From Salibacteraceae bacterium (lineage in GTDB: Bacteria; Bacteroidota; Bacteroidia; Flavobacteriales_G; Salibacteraceae): DNA of 33,148 nucleotides. Shown here in pieces: positions 17,899 to 27,355 of the stretch; position 1 is the first letter of the stretch; every line of letters starts with the position of its first letter. A program made the translations under genes and the position numbers. The stretch is from assembly GCA_030727625.1 (NCBI GenBank), contig JANRBI010000099.1, positions 1 through 33,148 of the forward strand, given 5' to 3'. Below the pieces are notes generated by a model. The model ran no database searches. It saw nothing but the letters and a program-made list of their open reading frames with translations, and was not told where the DNA came from.

Positions 17899-18432
17899 TT
17901 ACTCTACTTTTTTACGGTATTCTGATTTCAAAGCATCAATAGCGATGTCACTTGGCATGCGATCAAGCTTACCGATGGTTTCTAGAATCGCTGCCGAAAA
18001 AGTTAAGCTATCTGCATCTTTATCTACACGCTCTGCAGCTACTTTCAAAATATTCATCGTTTCATCTTTAGCATGTTTTACCATGTTCCAAGCTTGCGTA
18101 GAAATGTAAAGTTGCTGGGTAAGATTATGATCGAATTCTTCACGCACTATTTTGAAAATCTCTGCCTGCAAAAACCTTGCGCTCATCCCTGGTTTATTTA
18201 TTCTAAAAACAAGGCGCTCAGGATGAATTCTTTCTAAAAACAAGATCAATCGCTCATAAGCCTGCACTTGCATTGGCAGATAGTTACGTTCCTTTTTCAT
18301 TTTCCACTCTTGCTCTGTAGCTTTTTGTTGGTGATCAAAATATTGCTTCAACACTACATAAACCACAGCAATTACACCTGCTGCTGGAATCAAATAAAGA
18401 ATAATATCGAGAAGTTTTCCAAGGATTTCCAT
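17899..18432 (-). CDS. Uncharacterised membrane-anchored protein
   Basis: 177 aa; N-terminal TM YLIPAAGVIAVVYVVL followed by a soluble helical region. Confidence 0.75.
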   Translation of the reverse strand: MEILGKLLDIILYLIPAAGVIAVVYVVLKQYFDHQQKATEQEWKMKKERNYLPMQVQAYERLILFLERIHPERLVFRINKPGMSARFLQAEIFKIVREEFDHNLTQQLYISTQAWNMVKHAKDETMNILKVAAERVDKDADSLTFSAAILETIGKLDRMPSDIAIDALKSEYRKKVE

Positions 18433-18492
18433 AGCACAAATAACGTAAATCTGAAGTGTATTTTATGGCTGATTTTACGCGTTTCAATTTTT

Positions 18493-18500
18493 TAGCTTTG
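18493..18500 (+). promoter_or_regulatory. Bacteroidetes-type -7 motif TAGCTTTG upstream of the aminotransferase
   Basis: TAnnTTTG match 18 nt before ATG 18519; supports the shorter start. Confidence 0.5.
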
Positions 18501-18518
18501 CCACTTATTTCAAAACAC

Positions 18519-19712
18519 ATGTCTATACTTTCAAATCGTATTGAACAGCTCTCAGAATCAGAGACCATTGCTATGTCGCAACGCAGCCGCAACCTTAAAG
18601 CGCAAGGCATAGATGTGATTAACTTGAGCTTGGGCGAACCTGACTTCAATACCCCTGACTTCATCAAAAAAGCAGCAAAAGCGGCCATTGATAATAATGT
18701 AAGCCACTATCCTCCTGTACCAGGATTTGCAGAATTGCGCGAGGCAATTGCTCTAAAACTGAAGCGAGACAATAACTTAACCTACAATGCGAATCAAATA
18801 GTTGTATCAACAGGCGCCAAACAGAGCTTGATGAATACGGTTCTTTGCTTGGTAAATGAAGGTGACGAAGTAGTTATTGCTGCGCCCTATTGGGTTAGCT
18901 ATCGCGAAATGGTAAAATATGCTGGTGGCGAAGTAGTTGAAATTTCTACGGAAGTGGAATCAGGTTTCAAAATCACGCCTGCACAATTAGATGCGGCCAT
19001 TACACCAAAAACCAAGCTGTTCATGTTTTCTTCACCTTCAAACCCAACAGGTGGAGGTTACAGCAAAGATGAGCTTATTGCCTTGGGAGAAGTATTTAAA
19101 AAGTACCCGCACGTATTCATCATTTCTGATGAAATTTATGAGCACATCAGGTATGAAGGCGAGCATTTTAGCCTAGCTGAAGTAGACGAATTATACGACC
19201 GAGTTATCACTGTAAACGGTGTGTCAAAGGCATTTGCTATGACAGGTTGGAGAATCGGATACATTGCCGCTTCAGAAACCATCGCTAAGGCTTGTACAAA
19301 AATGCAAGGTCAGTTTACAAGTGGCGCTTCGGGCATTAGTCAAATGGCAGCAAAAGCTGCTATGGAAGCCAATCCAAGTGAAATTAAATACATGGTTGAT
19401 GCCTTTAAAAAGCGCAGAGAGATCATGGTTAACGGCATGAAAAGCATTCCTGGTTTTGTGTGCAACAATCCTGAAGGTGCATTTTATGTTTTCCCAAGAG
19501 TAGCTGAGTTGTTTGGCAAAAAACACGCGGATGGTGTCATTACTAACGCATCTGACCTGAGCATGTATTTATTGGATAAAGCGCATGTTGCTACTGTGCC
19601 AGGTTCAGCATTTGGCGCTGACGATTATATCAGACTTTCATATGCAGCTTCTGAAGAAGACTTAAATAAGGCTATCGAAAGAATAAAAACTGCAGTTGAA
19701 AATTTAAGCTAA
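18519..19712 (+). CDS. Pyridoxal phosphate-dependent class I aminotransferase (aspartate aminotransferase-like)
   Basis: LSLGEPDFNTPDFIKKAA, SSPSNPTGGGYSKDEL, ISDEIYEHIRYEG, NGVSKAFAMTGWRIGYIA; ATG 18519 (MSILSNRIEQLSES). Confidence 0.95.
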   Translation: MSILSNRIEQLSESETIAMSQRSRNLKAQGIDVINLSLGEPDFNTPDFIKKAAKAAIDNNVSHYPPVPGFAELREAIALKLKRDNNLTYNANQIVVSTGAKQSLMNTVLCLVNEGDEVVIAAPYWVSYREMVKYAGGEVVEISTEVESGFKITPAQLDAAITPKTKLFMFSSPSNPTGGGYSKDELIALGEVFKKYPHVFIISDEIYEHIRYEGEHFSLAEVDELYDRVITVNGVSKAFAMTGWRIGYIAASETIAKACTKMQGQFTSGASGISQMAAKAAMEANPSEIKYMVDAFKKRREIMVNGMKSIPGFVCNNPEGAFYVFPRVAELFGKKHADGVITNASDLSMYLLDKAHVATVPGSAFGADDYIRLSYAASEEDLNKAIERIKTAVENLS

Positions 19713-20719
19713 TGAACAACGCTGCAATTTCAAGCGCATTCGAGCGATTTAAACACCAAACCATTTTGGTAATTGGCGATATCATTGTTGACGCTTATTG
19801 TCGTGGAAGTGTTACCAGAGTTTCGCCCGAAGCACCGGTTCCTATTCTTGATATTAAAAGTCGTGAATACAGACTTGGTGGCGCTGCAAACGTTGCACTA
19901 AACATACACGGCATGGGCGCTAAGCCAGTGCTTTGTTCTATTGTTGGCAAAGATCATGGAGCTAAGCAAGTGCAAGAATTGATGCATGCACAAGGGCTTT
20001 CTACCGATGGGGTTTTTAAAAGTGAAGAACGCATTACTAGCGTAAAAACGCGCTTAATGAGTGGTCATCATCAGCTGTTGAGAATGGATGAAGAACAAAC
20101 CGATTTCATTTCTGAAACAGATAGAGACACCTTGATGGCTTTCATTTTGACGTTTATCGCAAATGAAAACCCAGACGCCATCATTTTTGAAGATTATGAC
20201 AAAGGCACCATTGATCAAAATTTGATCGAAGCGGTGATGAGCGTTGCCCAAAAGGTGAATATTCCGGTAACGGTTGATCCGAAAAAACGCAACTTTTTTC
20301 ATTACCAAGGCGCTACGTTGTTCAAGCCAAACATGCGCGAATTGGTTGAAGGCTTGAATCTTCCAAACCTCAAAAGCAGAGAAAAAGACCTTCATTTCGC
20401 TTTCGCAAAATTGACTGAAAGAATGCCCGTTGAAATGGCGTTTTTCACCCTTTCGGCCGATGGTGTTTTTATTACCAACGGACAAGAAAGCACGCATCAC
20501 ACAGCTCACAAACGAAATATAGCTGATGTTTCTGGCGCGGGCGATACCGTAATTAGTGTAGCCACCTGCGCACTTGCAGCAGGATTGGGAATGGATGAAA
20601 TAAGCTACTTATCAAATCTTGCTGGTGGCTATGTATGTCAGTTTTCAGGAGTGGTAGCTATTAGCGCAAGTGAACTAAGAACTGAATTCGAAAAAACAAC
20701 TTCGAACCGTGGATATTAA
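19712..20719 (+). CDS. PfkB-family kinase, D-glycero-beta-D-manno-heptose-7-phosphate kinase-like (HldE kinase domain only)
   Basis: GDIIVDAYCRGSVTRVSPEAPVPILDIKSREYRLGGAANVALNI; ADVSGAGDTVISVATCALAAG; no C-terminal nucleotidyltransferase domain. Confidence 0.85.
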   Translation: MNNAAISSAFERFKHQTILVIGDIIVDAYCRGSVTRVSPEAPVPILDIKSREYRLGGAANVALNIHGMGAKPVLCSIVGKDHGAKQVQELMHAQGLSTDGVFKSEERITSVKTRLMSGHHQLLRMDEEQTDFISETDRDTLMAFILTFIANENPDAIIFEDYDKGTIDQNLIEAVMSVAQKVNIPVTVDPKKRNFFHYQGATLFKPNMRELVEGLNLPNLKSREKDLHFAFAKLTERMPVEMAFFTLSADGVFITNGQESTHHTAHKRNIADVSGAGDTVISVATCALAAGLGMDEISYLSNLAGGYVCQFSGVVAISASELRTEFEKTTSNRGY

Positions 20720-22538
20720 AGGCCTCAGAGAACGAATAAACCTGTTTATCTACAACAGTAAAATCACCAATTTGAAGCGATTCAAGGTGGTTTCCATTTT
20801 GGTAAGCTTAATCTCGATTGGTTGCTTACTAACATTACACGGCTTCAATTTTGACGCTGAAACCAATAGAATGCTGCAGGCAGTGGTAGAGTTTTCTTTT
20901 GGATTTTATGTCCTTCACTACTTCGTAAAAATATTCTACGATTTCTCTCCTGTTCAATTCGTGAAAACGAACTGGTTTGAAGGATCGATGGTTTTTATTC
21001 TTCTGGTGGAAGGGATTTCAGTGAATTTCTTTGACACATTATTACTGCAAACACTATTCGAAAACCTAGGAATGGCAAGCGCTGGTGCCCTTTCTGTGGT
21101 TTTCCTTCAATTCTATCTTTTCATTGTAGTCTTCTTTGAACTAAGTGACAACACCAATCTTATTTCAAACATAAAGCTGCACCCATCTACCATTTTCATC
21201 TCTTCGTTTTTGGTAATTATCGGGCTGGGTACTGCCCTACTCATGATGCCTGCAATGACCACTGTTGAAGGTTCTATGCGCTTTATCGATGCACTATTCA
21301 CTTCTGTGAGCGCTACTTGTGTTACCGGATTAGCAGCAGTTGATACCGCCAATTTCTTCACTTATAAAGGTCAGTTCGTGATCATGCTTCTAATGAAGCT
21401 CGGTGGACTGAATATTGTCTCTTTCGCATACTTAGCTGCTTTTCTAAACCGGGTAGGTTTTGGTGTGAAACAAGACGAAATCATTGAAGATTTCATTACG
21501 AAAGACGCCTTTTACAATGCAAAGGGAATGCTAATTAAAGTATTCTCAATCAGTTTGTTTATCGAATTAGTTGGTGGTCTATTAATCTACTTACTTATCA
21601 CACCCGAAATGCCTTTCGAAACCGAAGGTGATAAAATATTCTTTGGGATATTTCATTCAATATCCGCATTTAACAATGGTGGATTCTCAACGGTGGTTGA
21701 TGGTATGTATGCCGAATTTTTAAGGCATTCATATTTAATGCACTGTGTGGTTGCATTGCTTATTTTACTTGGAGCTTTTGGCTTTACGGTAATGTTCGAT
21801 TTGTTTTCGCCATCGCTCATGCGCGAGCGCTTGAGACATCCATGGAAACAGCCCCAGGTGAGCACACGCCTTGCAGTTCGCACTCACATACTCTTGATTA
21901 TTATTGGAGCTGGTCTCTACCTACTAGCAGAATGGGACACAACCCTGGTCGGGCAAAATTTTGTGGAGAAAAATATTACCGCATTGTTCCAATCCATTTC
22001 TGCCCGTTCGGCAGGTTTAAACACAGCCGATGTTCATTCAATGAGCACGGCAACCATCATGATGCTAGTGATTTTAATGTTTATTGGAGGAAACACGTTC
22101 AGTACAGCCGGTGGTATCAAAACGTCAACGTTCGCGCTTATTTGTATTAATGCATACTCAATCATCCGAGGAAAGAAAAATGTAGAAGTAATGGGGCGAA
22201 CCATTACCCCAGACATCATGCTAAAGGCACTCACAGTGCTCGTAACCTTTGGCGGTGGCATGATCATTTGCACTTATTTATTGTGCCTTACAGAACCTCA
22301 TATTCTAGCAACTGAAGGCCGCAACTTCATGGATTTACTTTTTGAAGAAGTATCTGCCTTCAGCACATGCGGTTTAAGTACAGGCATTACAAGCATGTTA
22401 AGTGACAGCGGCAAAACAATACTCATATTCTCGATGTTCATAGGTAGGTTAGGAACGTTGTCCATCATTTTCGCTTTCGCGAAGAAGATTTTAACAACCA
22501 ACTACACATATCCAACAGAACATATAATGGTAGGTTAA
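20709..22538 (+). CDS. trkH: TrkH-family potassium uptake channel
   Basis: GTG start; SVSATCVTGLAAVDTANFFTYKGQFVIMLLMKLGGLN; SISARSAGLNTAD; GGNTFSTAGGIKTSTFA; SAFSTCGLSTGIT. Confidence 0.9.
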   Translation: MDIKGLRERINLFIYNSKITNLKRFKVVSILVSLISIGCLLTLHGFNFDAETNRMLQAVVEFSFGFYVLHYFVKIFYDFSPVQFVKTNWFEGSMVFILLVEGISVNFFDTLLLQTLFENLGMASAGALSVVFLQFYLFIVVFFELSDNTNLISNIKLHPSTIFISSFLVIIGLGTALLMMPAMTTVEGSMRFIDALFTSVSATCVTGLAAVDTANFFTYKGQFVIMLLMKLGGLNIVSFAYLAAFLNRVGFGVKQDEIIEDFITKDAFYNAKGMLIKVFSISLFIELVGGLLIYLLITPEMPFETEGDKIFFGIFHSISAFNNGGFSTVVDGMYAEFLRHSYLMHCVVALLILLGAFGFTVMFDLFSPSLMRERLRHPWKQPQVSTRLAVRTHILLIIIGAGLYLLAEWDTTLVGQNFVEKNITALFQSISARSAGLNTADVHSMSTATIMMLVILMFIGGNTFSTAGGIKTSTFALICINAYSIIRGKKNVEVMGRTITPDIMLKALTVLVTFGGGMIICTYLLCLTEPHILATEGRNFMDLLFEEVSAFSTCGLSTGITSMLSDSGKTILIFSMFIGRLGTLSIIFAFAKKILTTNYTYPTEHIMVG

Positions 22539-23275
22539 TGGCAGAAAACGCAGCAGAAAAAGTAAAGCCTTATTCAGAAGAAGGCAGTAAGAAAGAGCAA
22601 GTAGCTCAGATGTTTAACAACATTTCGGGAAACTATGATATGTTGAACCATTTGCTCAGCCTTAATATCGATAAGCTTTGGCGCAAAAAAGCGGTGAAGT
22701 TGGTAAGTAAGTATCAGCCAAAAACCATCCTTGACGTAGCTACTGGCACAGGCGATTTTGCCGTGGAGCTTTCGGCTTTAAAGCCAAATGAAATAAAAGG
22801 TATTGATATTTCATCAGGAATGCTTTCTGTGGGTCAAGCAAAAATGAAGCGTAAAAAGCTAAACCAACTCATTGATTTACAACTTGGTGATGCCGAAAAC
22901 ATACAATTTGAAGACGACTATTTCGAAACCGTAACAGTGGCTTTTGGTGTTCGAAATTTTGAAAACCTGAGCGCTGGATTAAGAGATATAAGACGCGTAT
23001 TGAAACCTGGCTATCCTCTGGCAGTACTAGAATTTTCGAAGCCTCGCATGTTTCCGATGAAGCAGCTTTACAACTTCTATTTCAAGTATATCTTGCCAAC
23101 CATTGGCAATACTATTTCAAAAGATGGAAGAGCTTACACCTATTTACCAGAATCGGTAAAGGCGTTTCCTGAAGGGAAAGATTTCATCGCTTTTCTAGAA
23201 GAAGTGGGCTACAAAAACATTTCTGAATACCGCCTCACATTCGGTATTGCAACTATTTATTTGGCTGAGAAATAA
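22538..23275 (+). CDS. ubiE: Demethylmenaquinone methyltransferase
   Basis: VAQMFNNISGNYDMLNHLLSLNIDKLWRKK; LDVATGTGDFAVEL; FGVRNFENLSAGLRDIRRVLKPG. Confidence 0.96.
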   Translation: MAENAAEKVKPYSEEGSKKEQVAQMFNNISGNYDMLNHLLSLNIDKLWRKKAVKLVSKYQPKTILDVATGTGDFAVELSALKPNEIKGIDISSGMLSVGQAKMKRKKLNQLIDLQLGDAENIQFEDDYFETVTVAFGVRNFENLSAGLRDIRRVLKPGYPLAVLEFSKPRMFPMKQLYNFYFKYILPTIGNTISKDGRAYTYLPESVKAFPEGKDFIAFLEEVGYKNISEYRLTFGIATIYLAEK

Positions 23276-23308
23276 AGTAGCCTAAACTTGCGTTGATTTG
23301 CTTCAACA

Positions 23309-24028
23309 ATGCTGATGAAGAAATACATAGCGCTGATTGTGCTTTGCACGTTTGTTTTTGCTGGCTTTAGCCAAAGAGACATTCCAGATAACCTCCCAAA
23401 TTTTGATAAGAAATTACTGCACTTTGGGTTTTCTCTTGGTGGTGGATCAAATGGTTTCGCCCTCAAACCTGACTTAACTAAGTCAGATTCATTGATAAAA
23501 CTAGAAGTTTTATCTCAACCTGGATTTAATGTGAATGTAGTTTCTGAACTGCATCTTGGGCCATACATGGGCTTGCGGTTTACTCCGGGTATTGCTTTTA
23601 GTTCACGTATTTTGAGATACACTTTTTACGAAGGAAACAGAGTTGCTAATAAAGTAATAGACCGAACGGTAGAATCCACATACCTCGATTTTCCTTTAAT
23701 CTTCAAATACCGATCAAAAAGGGTTAACAACTTCGCATCTTATGTTTTGGTTGGTGGTAGGTATAGCATCGACTTAGCGTCACAAGAAGGCGTGAATAAT
23801 CAAGTAGATGACAAAGGCGAATTCATCGTAAAACTGGGACGAAACAATTACAACCTCGAAACAGGCGCTGGTTTCGATTTCTTTTTAGAATACTTCAAAT
23901 TCTCAACCGAATTCAAGTTTTGTTATGGTTTGAACAATGTCTTAATTCAAGACAATACCATCTATTCAAGACCAATTACAGGTCTAAACTCTAAGATATT
24001 TATGATAGCCATCAATTTTGAAGGCTAG
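23309..24028 (+). CDS. porT: Type IX secretion-associated outer membrane protein PorT
   Basis: Signal peptide; FGFSLGGGSNGFALKPDL; LGPYMGLRFTPGIAFSSRILRY; TYLDFPLIFKYRSKRVNNFASYVLVGGRYSIDLAS; location after ubiE. Confidence 0.88.
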   Translation: MLMKKYIALIVLCTFVFAGFSQRDIPDNLPNFDKKLLHFGFSLGGGSNGFALKPDLTKSDSLIKLEVLSQPGFNVNVVSELHLGPYMGLRFTPGIAFSSRILRYTFYEGNRVANKVIDRTVESTYLDFPLIFKYRSKRVNNFASYVLVGGRYSIDLASQEGVNNQVDDKGEFIVKLGRNNYNLETGAGFDFFLEYFKFSTEFKFCYGLNNVLIQDNTIYSRPITGLNSKIFMIAINFEG

Positions 24029-24777
24029 CTAAACCATTCATATAATATAATGGAGGCTGAAATGGCGGCATTTAAAGATTCTGCCTTTCCACTGCCCGTA
24101 ATGGTGATTTTATGACTGCAAAGGCTTTGTACGTTTTCACTAATTCCGTGAGATTCGCTTCCGATAACTACACATCCTTTCGAATTTTCCTTCACCAAGG
24201 TTTCTTTCAAGCTATCACCACCAAGCACGGCTGCATATACAGGGAAATCAAGTTTCCATGGAGCAAATTCCTGTAAAAAGATTCGCAAATCAGTGTAATG
24301 AACATTCACTCTAAAGAAACTACCCATTGTAGATTGAATCACTTTATTGTTAAATACATCTACCGTGTCTTCACTTGCTACAATATCCGTAATTCCAAAC
24401 CATTCACACGATCTTATTATCGTACCCAAGTTTCCTGGATCACGCAAACCATCAAGCATCAAAAAGCGTTTTTGCTTTAACTCATCAATAGAAAATGAAC
24501 CTTTTTCATATTCGATGATAGCCAAAAGTGGACTAGCCGAATTCATGGCCGTAATGCGCTCCATGTCCTTTTTACTGATTTCCACTTTTTCGCACTCAAG
24601 CGAAACAAACATGGACAAGTAACTTGAGTCTGTTGTGAAAATTTTGGTCACCTTTGCGCCTGAATGTGCAGCCTCAGAGAGGAGCTTCACTCCTTCTACT
24701 ATATACAGATGGTGAGCTTCGCGTCCTTTTTTACGATGAAGCGAAGTCACAAATTTTATTTCATTCTTCGAAATCAA
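24025..24777 (-). CDS. SpoU/TrmH family RNA methyltransferase
   Basis: LDGLRDPGNLGTIIRSCEWFGI; QSTMGSFFRVNVH; VVIGSESHGIS; SLNAAISASIILYEW. Confidence 0.93.
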   Translation of the reverse strand: MISKNEIKFVTSLHRKKGREAHHLYIVEGVKLLSEAAHSGAKVTKIFTTDSSYLSMFVSLECEKVEISKKDMERITAMNSASPLLAIIEYEKGSFSIDELKQKRFLMLDGLRDPGNLGTIIRSCEWFGITDIVASEDTVDVFNNKVIQSTMGSFFRVNVHYTDLRIFLQEFAPWKLDFPVYAAVLGGDSLKETLVKENSKGCVVIGSESHGISENVQSLCSHKITITGSGKAESLNAAISASIILYEWFS

Positions 24778-24800
24778 AATCTTGGCAATATTCTAAGCAT

Positions 24801-24819
24801 TAGCTTTGGGCCAAAGATA
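24801..24819. promoter_or_regulatory. Face-to-face TAnnTTTG motifs for spoU (-) and the bamA-like gene (+)
   Basis: + TAGCTTTG 24801-24808; - TATCTTTG 24819-24812. Confidence 0.5.
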
Positions 24820-24828
24820 ACGCCCACA

Positions 24829-27294
24829 TTGAGCACTCTGCGATCATTCATAATTATCTTCTCGGCTTTCATTTTATTACTCTCGGCTTGTAAAACTACC
24901 CGTCACGTAAATGATGGTGAATTTTTGGTGGTAAAAAACAAAATTGTAATCAATGATTCAAGTAAAGTAAAATCCGAACTAAAAAAAGACGAATTCGAAC
25001 CTGTGGTAAAGCAGAAGCCAAATAGAAAGTTGCTTGGTGTTTTAGCATTTCATCTCACCATTTGGAATTTTGCCGAAACACATAAAAAGGAGAAAAAATT
25101 AAATGACTATTTAAGAAACACTGTTGGTGAAGCGCCTGTAATTTTTCAACCAGTGTTGCTCAAGCAAAGCACCAAGCAAATGGAGCTGCTGCTCAAAAAC
25201 AATGGCTATTTCGATGGAATTGTAAGTGCAGACACACACGCACGAAAAAGGGTGATTTTTAAGTCTCTAAAACTGAAAAAAAAGGTAAAAATCACCTATA
25301 ATATTGAAACAGGCCCTGCTTACAGGCTGCGTCAAATCAATTATTCTTTGGAAGATTTATCACTGCAAAAAATACTCGACAAGGAAGAAAATGAATTGAG
25401 AAAACCTGTTTTCAAACCTGGAGATCGTTTTCAGGTAGATCTTTTTGACGAAGAAAGATCTCGCGTGACAGACATTATGAAAAACCTAGGCTATTTCACC
25501 TTTGATCAAATTCATGTACTGTTTGATATCGACACTAACTTAACAGGAAATTACTATAGTGTCTCCATCCGTTATCGGAACCTGAGAAATCAAACCACAA
25601 TTGATGGTCAAGATACATTGGTGCTATCCAACCATAAAAAGTACCGCATCAATCAGGTAATCATAAACGAAAATTTTAGTGGTGCAGACAAGTATCAAGT
25701 GGGTTTTGATACCATTACACAACGCAACTACATTTATCTTTTTAAAAGCAAACCCACAGTGCGCCCTACTCGCTTATCGCGAAATATTTTTGTAGACAAG
25801 GGAGACTATTTTTCCAAAAGCAAAACGAACTACACCTACGAGAGAATAAGCTCATTGGGTACATTTAAGTTTATCGATCTGCGCTATGAATCAACGCAAT
25901 CTGATGGTGAAGATGGATTGCTAGATTTGAGAATCAATCTTACAGAAGCACCAAAACAAGCGCTTACGCTAGAAGGTGTGGGCACAAACAGATCTGGAAA
26001 CCTTGGAGTTTCGACCAGCTTGAATTATAAAAACCGAAATATTTTTCACGGTGCCGAGCAATTTGATTTGAAGATTTATGGTGGTGTTGAAGCTCAGCGA
26101 ACAAACAGCAACATCAGCAATGAAAATGTAGATTTCATTACTCGAAACACACCATTCAACACATACGAGGTTGGGGTTCAAGGAATTTTGACCATTCCAG
26201 ATTTTCTCTTCAGACCACGAAAAAAAGATTTGCCTTGGTTTAAAGAACCAAAAACAAACATTAGTGCTTCCGCAGACAGACAAGTAAGACCTCAATATGA
26301 TCGCACACTATTCAACCTTGCTTATCAAATAAACATGCGCATCAGACCCAAAGACCAACTGATTTTTGCGCCAATTGATTTAAGTGTGATTGAACTTCAA
26401 AAAGACCCAGATTTTGAAGCACAGCTCTTGCGGACGCAAAATTCATTGTTGATCAATTCTTACAATAACCACATCATTCCTGCTGGCAGAATTTCTTACA
26501 GTTACACCACTCAAGATTTCACAGACAACGAAAAAAACTACCATCTCTACAAGATCAATTTTGAGTCTGCTGGAAATTTAGCGAGAGGTGCAGCATCGCT
26601 ATTTAACATGACTTATGATAAGGATAGAGATAGCTATATCATAGACAGTATTGCATTTTCTCAATACATAAAACTTGATGCTGACTATACCCAATATTAC
26701 ATTCTTAATTCAGAGAGCAAATCTGTTTATCGCGGTATTGCAGGAATTGGAATACCATTAAAAAACTTGAACACCTTACCATTCGAACGCAGCTTCTTTG
26801 CAGGTGGAGCAAACGACATGCGCGCATGGCAAGCTCGTGGTTTAGGACCAGGATCGCTGGCAGACACGGCCACTTATGGCATTGATCAGGTAGGTGAGTT
26901 AAAATTAGAAGTTAACCTTGAATATCGATTCAAAATAATCAAACAACTTGAAGGTGCTCTCTTTGCTGACATTGGTAATATTTGGCTATTAAATTACGAC
27001 CCACAAAGACCTGGAGCTGAGTTTCAGTTTCAATCATTTTACAAAGAATTAGCCATTGGTCCTGGTGCTGGAGTTCGCTTTGATTTCGGCTTTTTTGTTT
27101 TCAGATTAGATGGCGGTCTTCAGGTAAGAGATCCAAGTTTGCCCGAAGGAGAAAAATGGATTTTTGAACCAAAATCTTTGACAAATCGATATAGAACTGA
27201 AGCAAATACTTCTCGGGTTGCCAATGGTTTAACACTTATGCCCAGTTGGAAACCAGAATTCACCTTCAATCTTGGGATTGGATATCCATTTTAG
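24829..27294 (+). CDS. BamA/TamA family outer membrane protein, putative lipoprotein
   Basis: Track ORF 24664..27294 starts inside spoU; in-frame TTG at 24829 gives lipoprotein signal (M)STLRSFIIIFSAFILLLSAC|KTTRHVNDGEF; POTRA-like region; C-terminal barrel FFAGGANDMRAWQARGLGPGSL ... IGPGAGVRFDFGFFVFRLDGG. Confidence 0.85.
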   Translation: MSTLRSFIIIFSAFILLLSACKTTRHVNDGEFLVVKNKIVINDSSKVKSELKKDEFEPVVKQKPNRKLLGVLAFHLTIWNFAETHKKEKKLNDYLRNTVGEAPVIFQPVLLKQSTKQMELLLKNNGYFDGIVSADTHARKRVIFKSLKLKKKVKITYNIETGPAYRLRQINYSLEDLSLQKILDKEENELRKPVFKPGDRFQVDLFDEERSRVTDIMKNLGYFTFDQIHVLFDIDTNLTGNYYSVSIRYRNLRNQTTIDGQDTLVLSNHKKYRINQVIINENFSGADKYQVGFDTITQRNYIYLFKSKPTVRPTRLSRNIFVDKGDYFSKSKTNYTYERISSLGTFKFIDLRYESTQSDGEDGLLDLRINLTEAPKQALTLEGVGTNRSGNLGVSTSLNYKNRNIFHGAEQFDLKIYGGVEAQRTNSNISNENVDFITRNTPFNTYEVGVQGILTIPDFLFRPRKKDLPWFKEPKTNISASADRQVRPQYDRTLFNLAYQINMRIRPKDQLIFAPIDLSVIELQKDPDFEAQLLRTQNSLLINSYNNHIIPAGRISYSYTTQDFTDNEKNYHLYKINFESAGNLARGAASLFNMTYDKDRDSYIIDSIAFSQYIKLDADYTQYYILNSESKSVYRGIAGIGIPLKNLNTLPFERSFFAGGANDMRAWQARGLGPGSLADTATYGIDQVGELKLEVNLEYRFKIIKQLEGALFADIGNIWLLNYDPQRPGAEFQFQSFYKELAIGPGAGVRFDFGFFVFRLDGGLQVRDPSLPEGEKWIFEPKSLTNRYRTEANTSRVANGLTLMPSWKPEFTFNLGIGYPF

Positions 27295-27322
27295 AAAAGC
27301 TCTGTTCTGAAATAAATTGATA

Positions 27323-27330
27323 TAGCTTTG
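27323..27330 (+). promoter_or_regulatory. Bacteroidetes-type -7 motif TAGCTTTG upstream of accD
   Basis: TAnnTTTG match 25 nt before ATG 27356. Confidence 0.5.
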
Positions 27331-27355
27331 CAGGCTGAACCAAAATGGGACAAGT

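Noticed and set aside
20054-20509. 151-aa antisense ORF in the heptose kinase gene
   Set aside because: Shadow ORF opposite a conserved PfkB-family gene, no recognisable motif.
24664-24828. N-terminal extension of the BamA-like ORF
   Set aside because: It overlaps spoU coding sequence and lies upstream of the likely promoter; the TTG start at 24829 gives a better lipoprotein signal.
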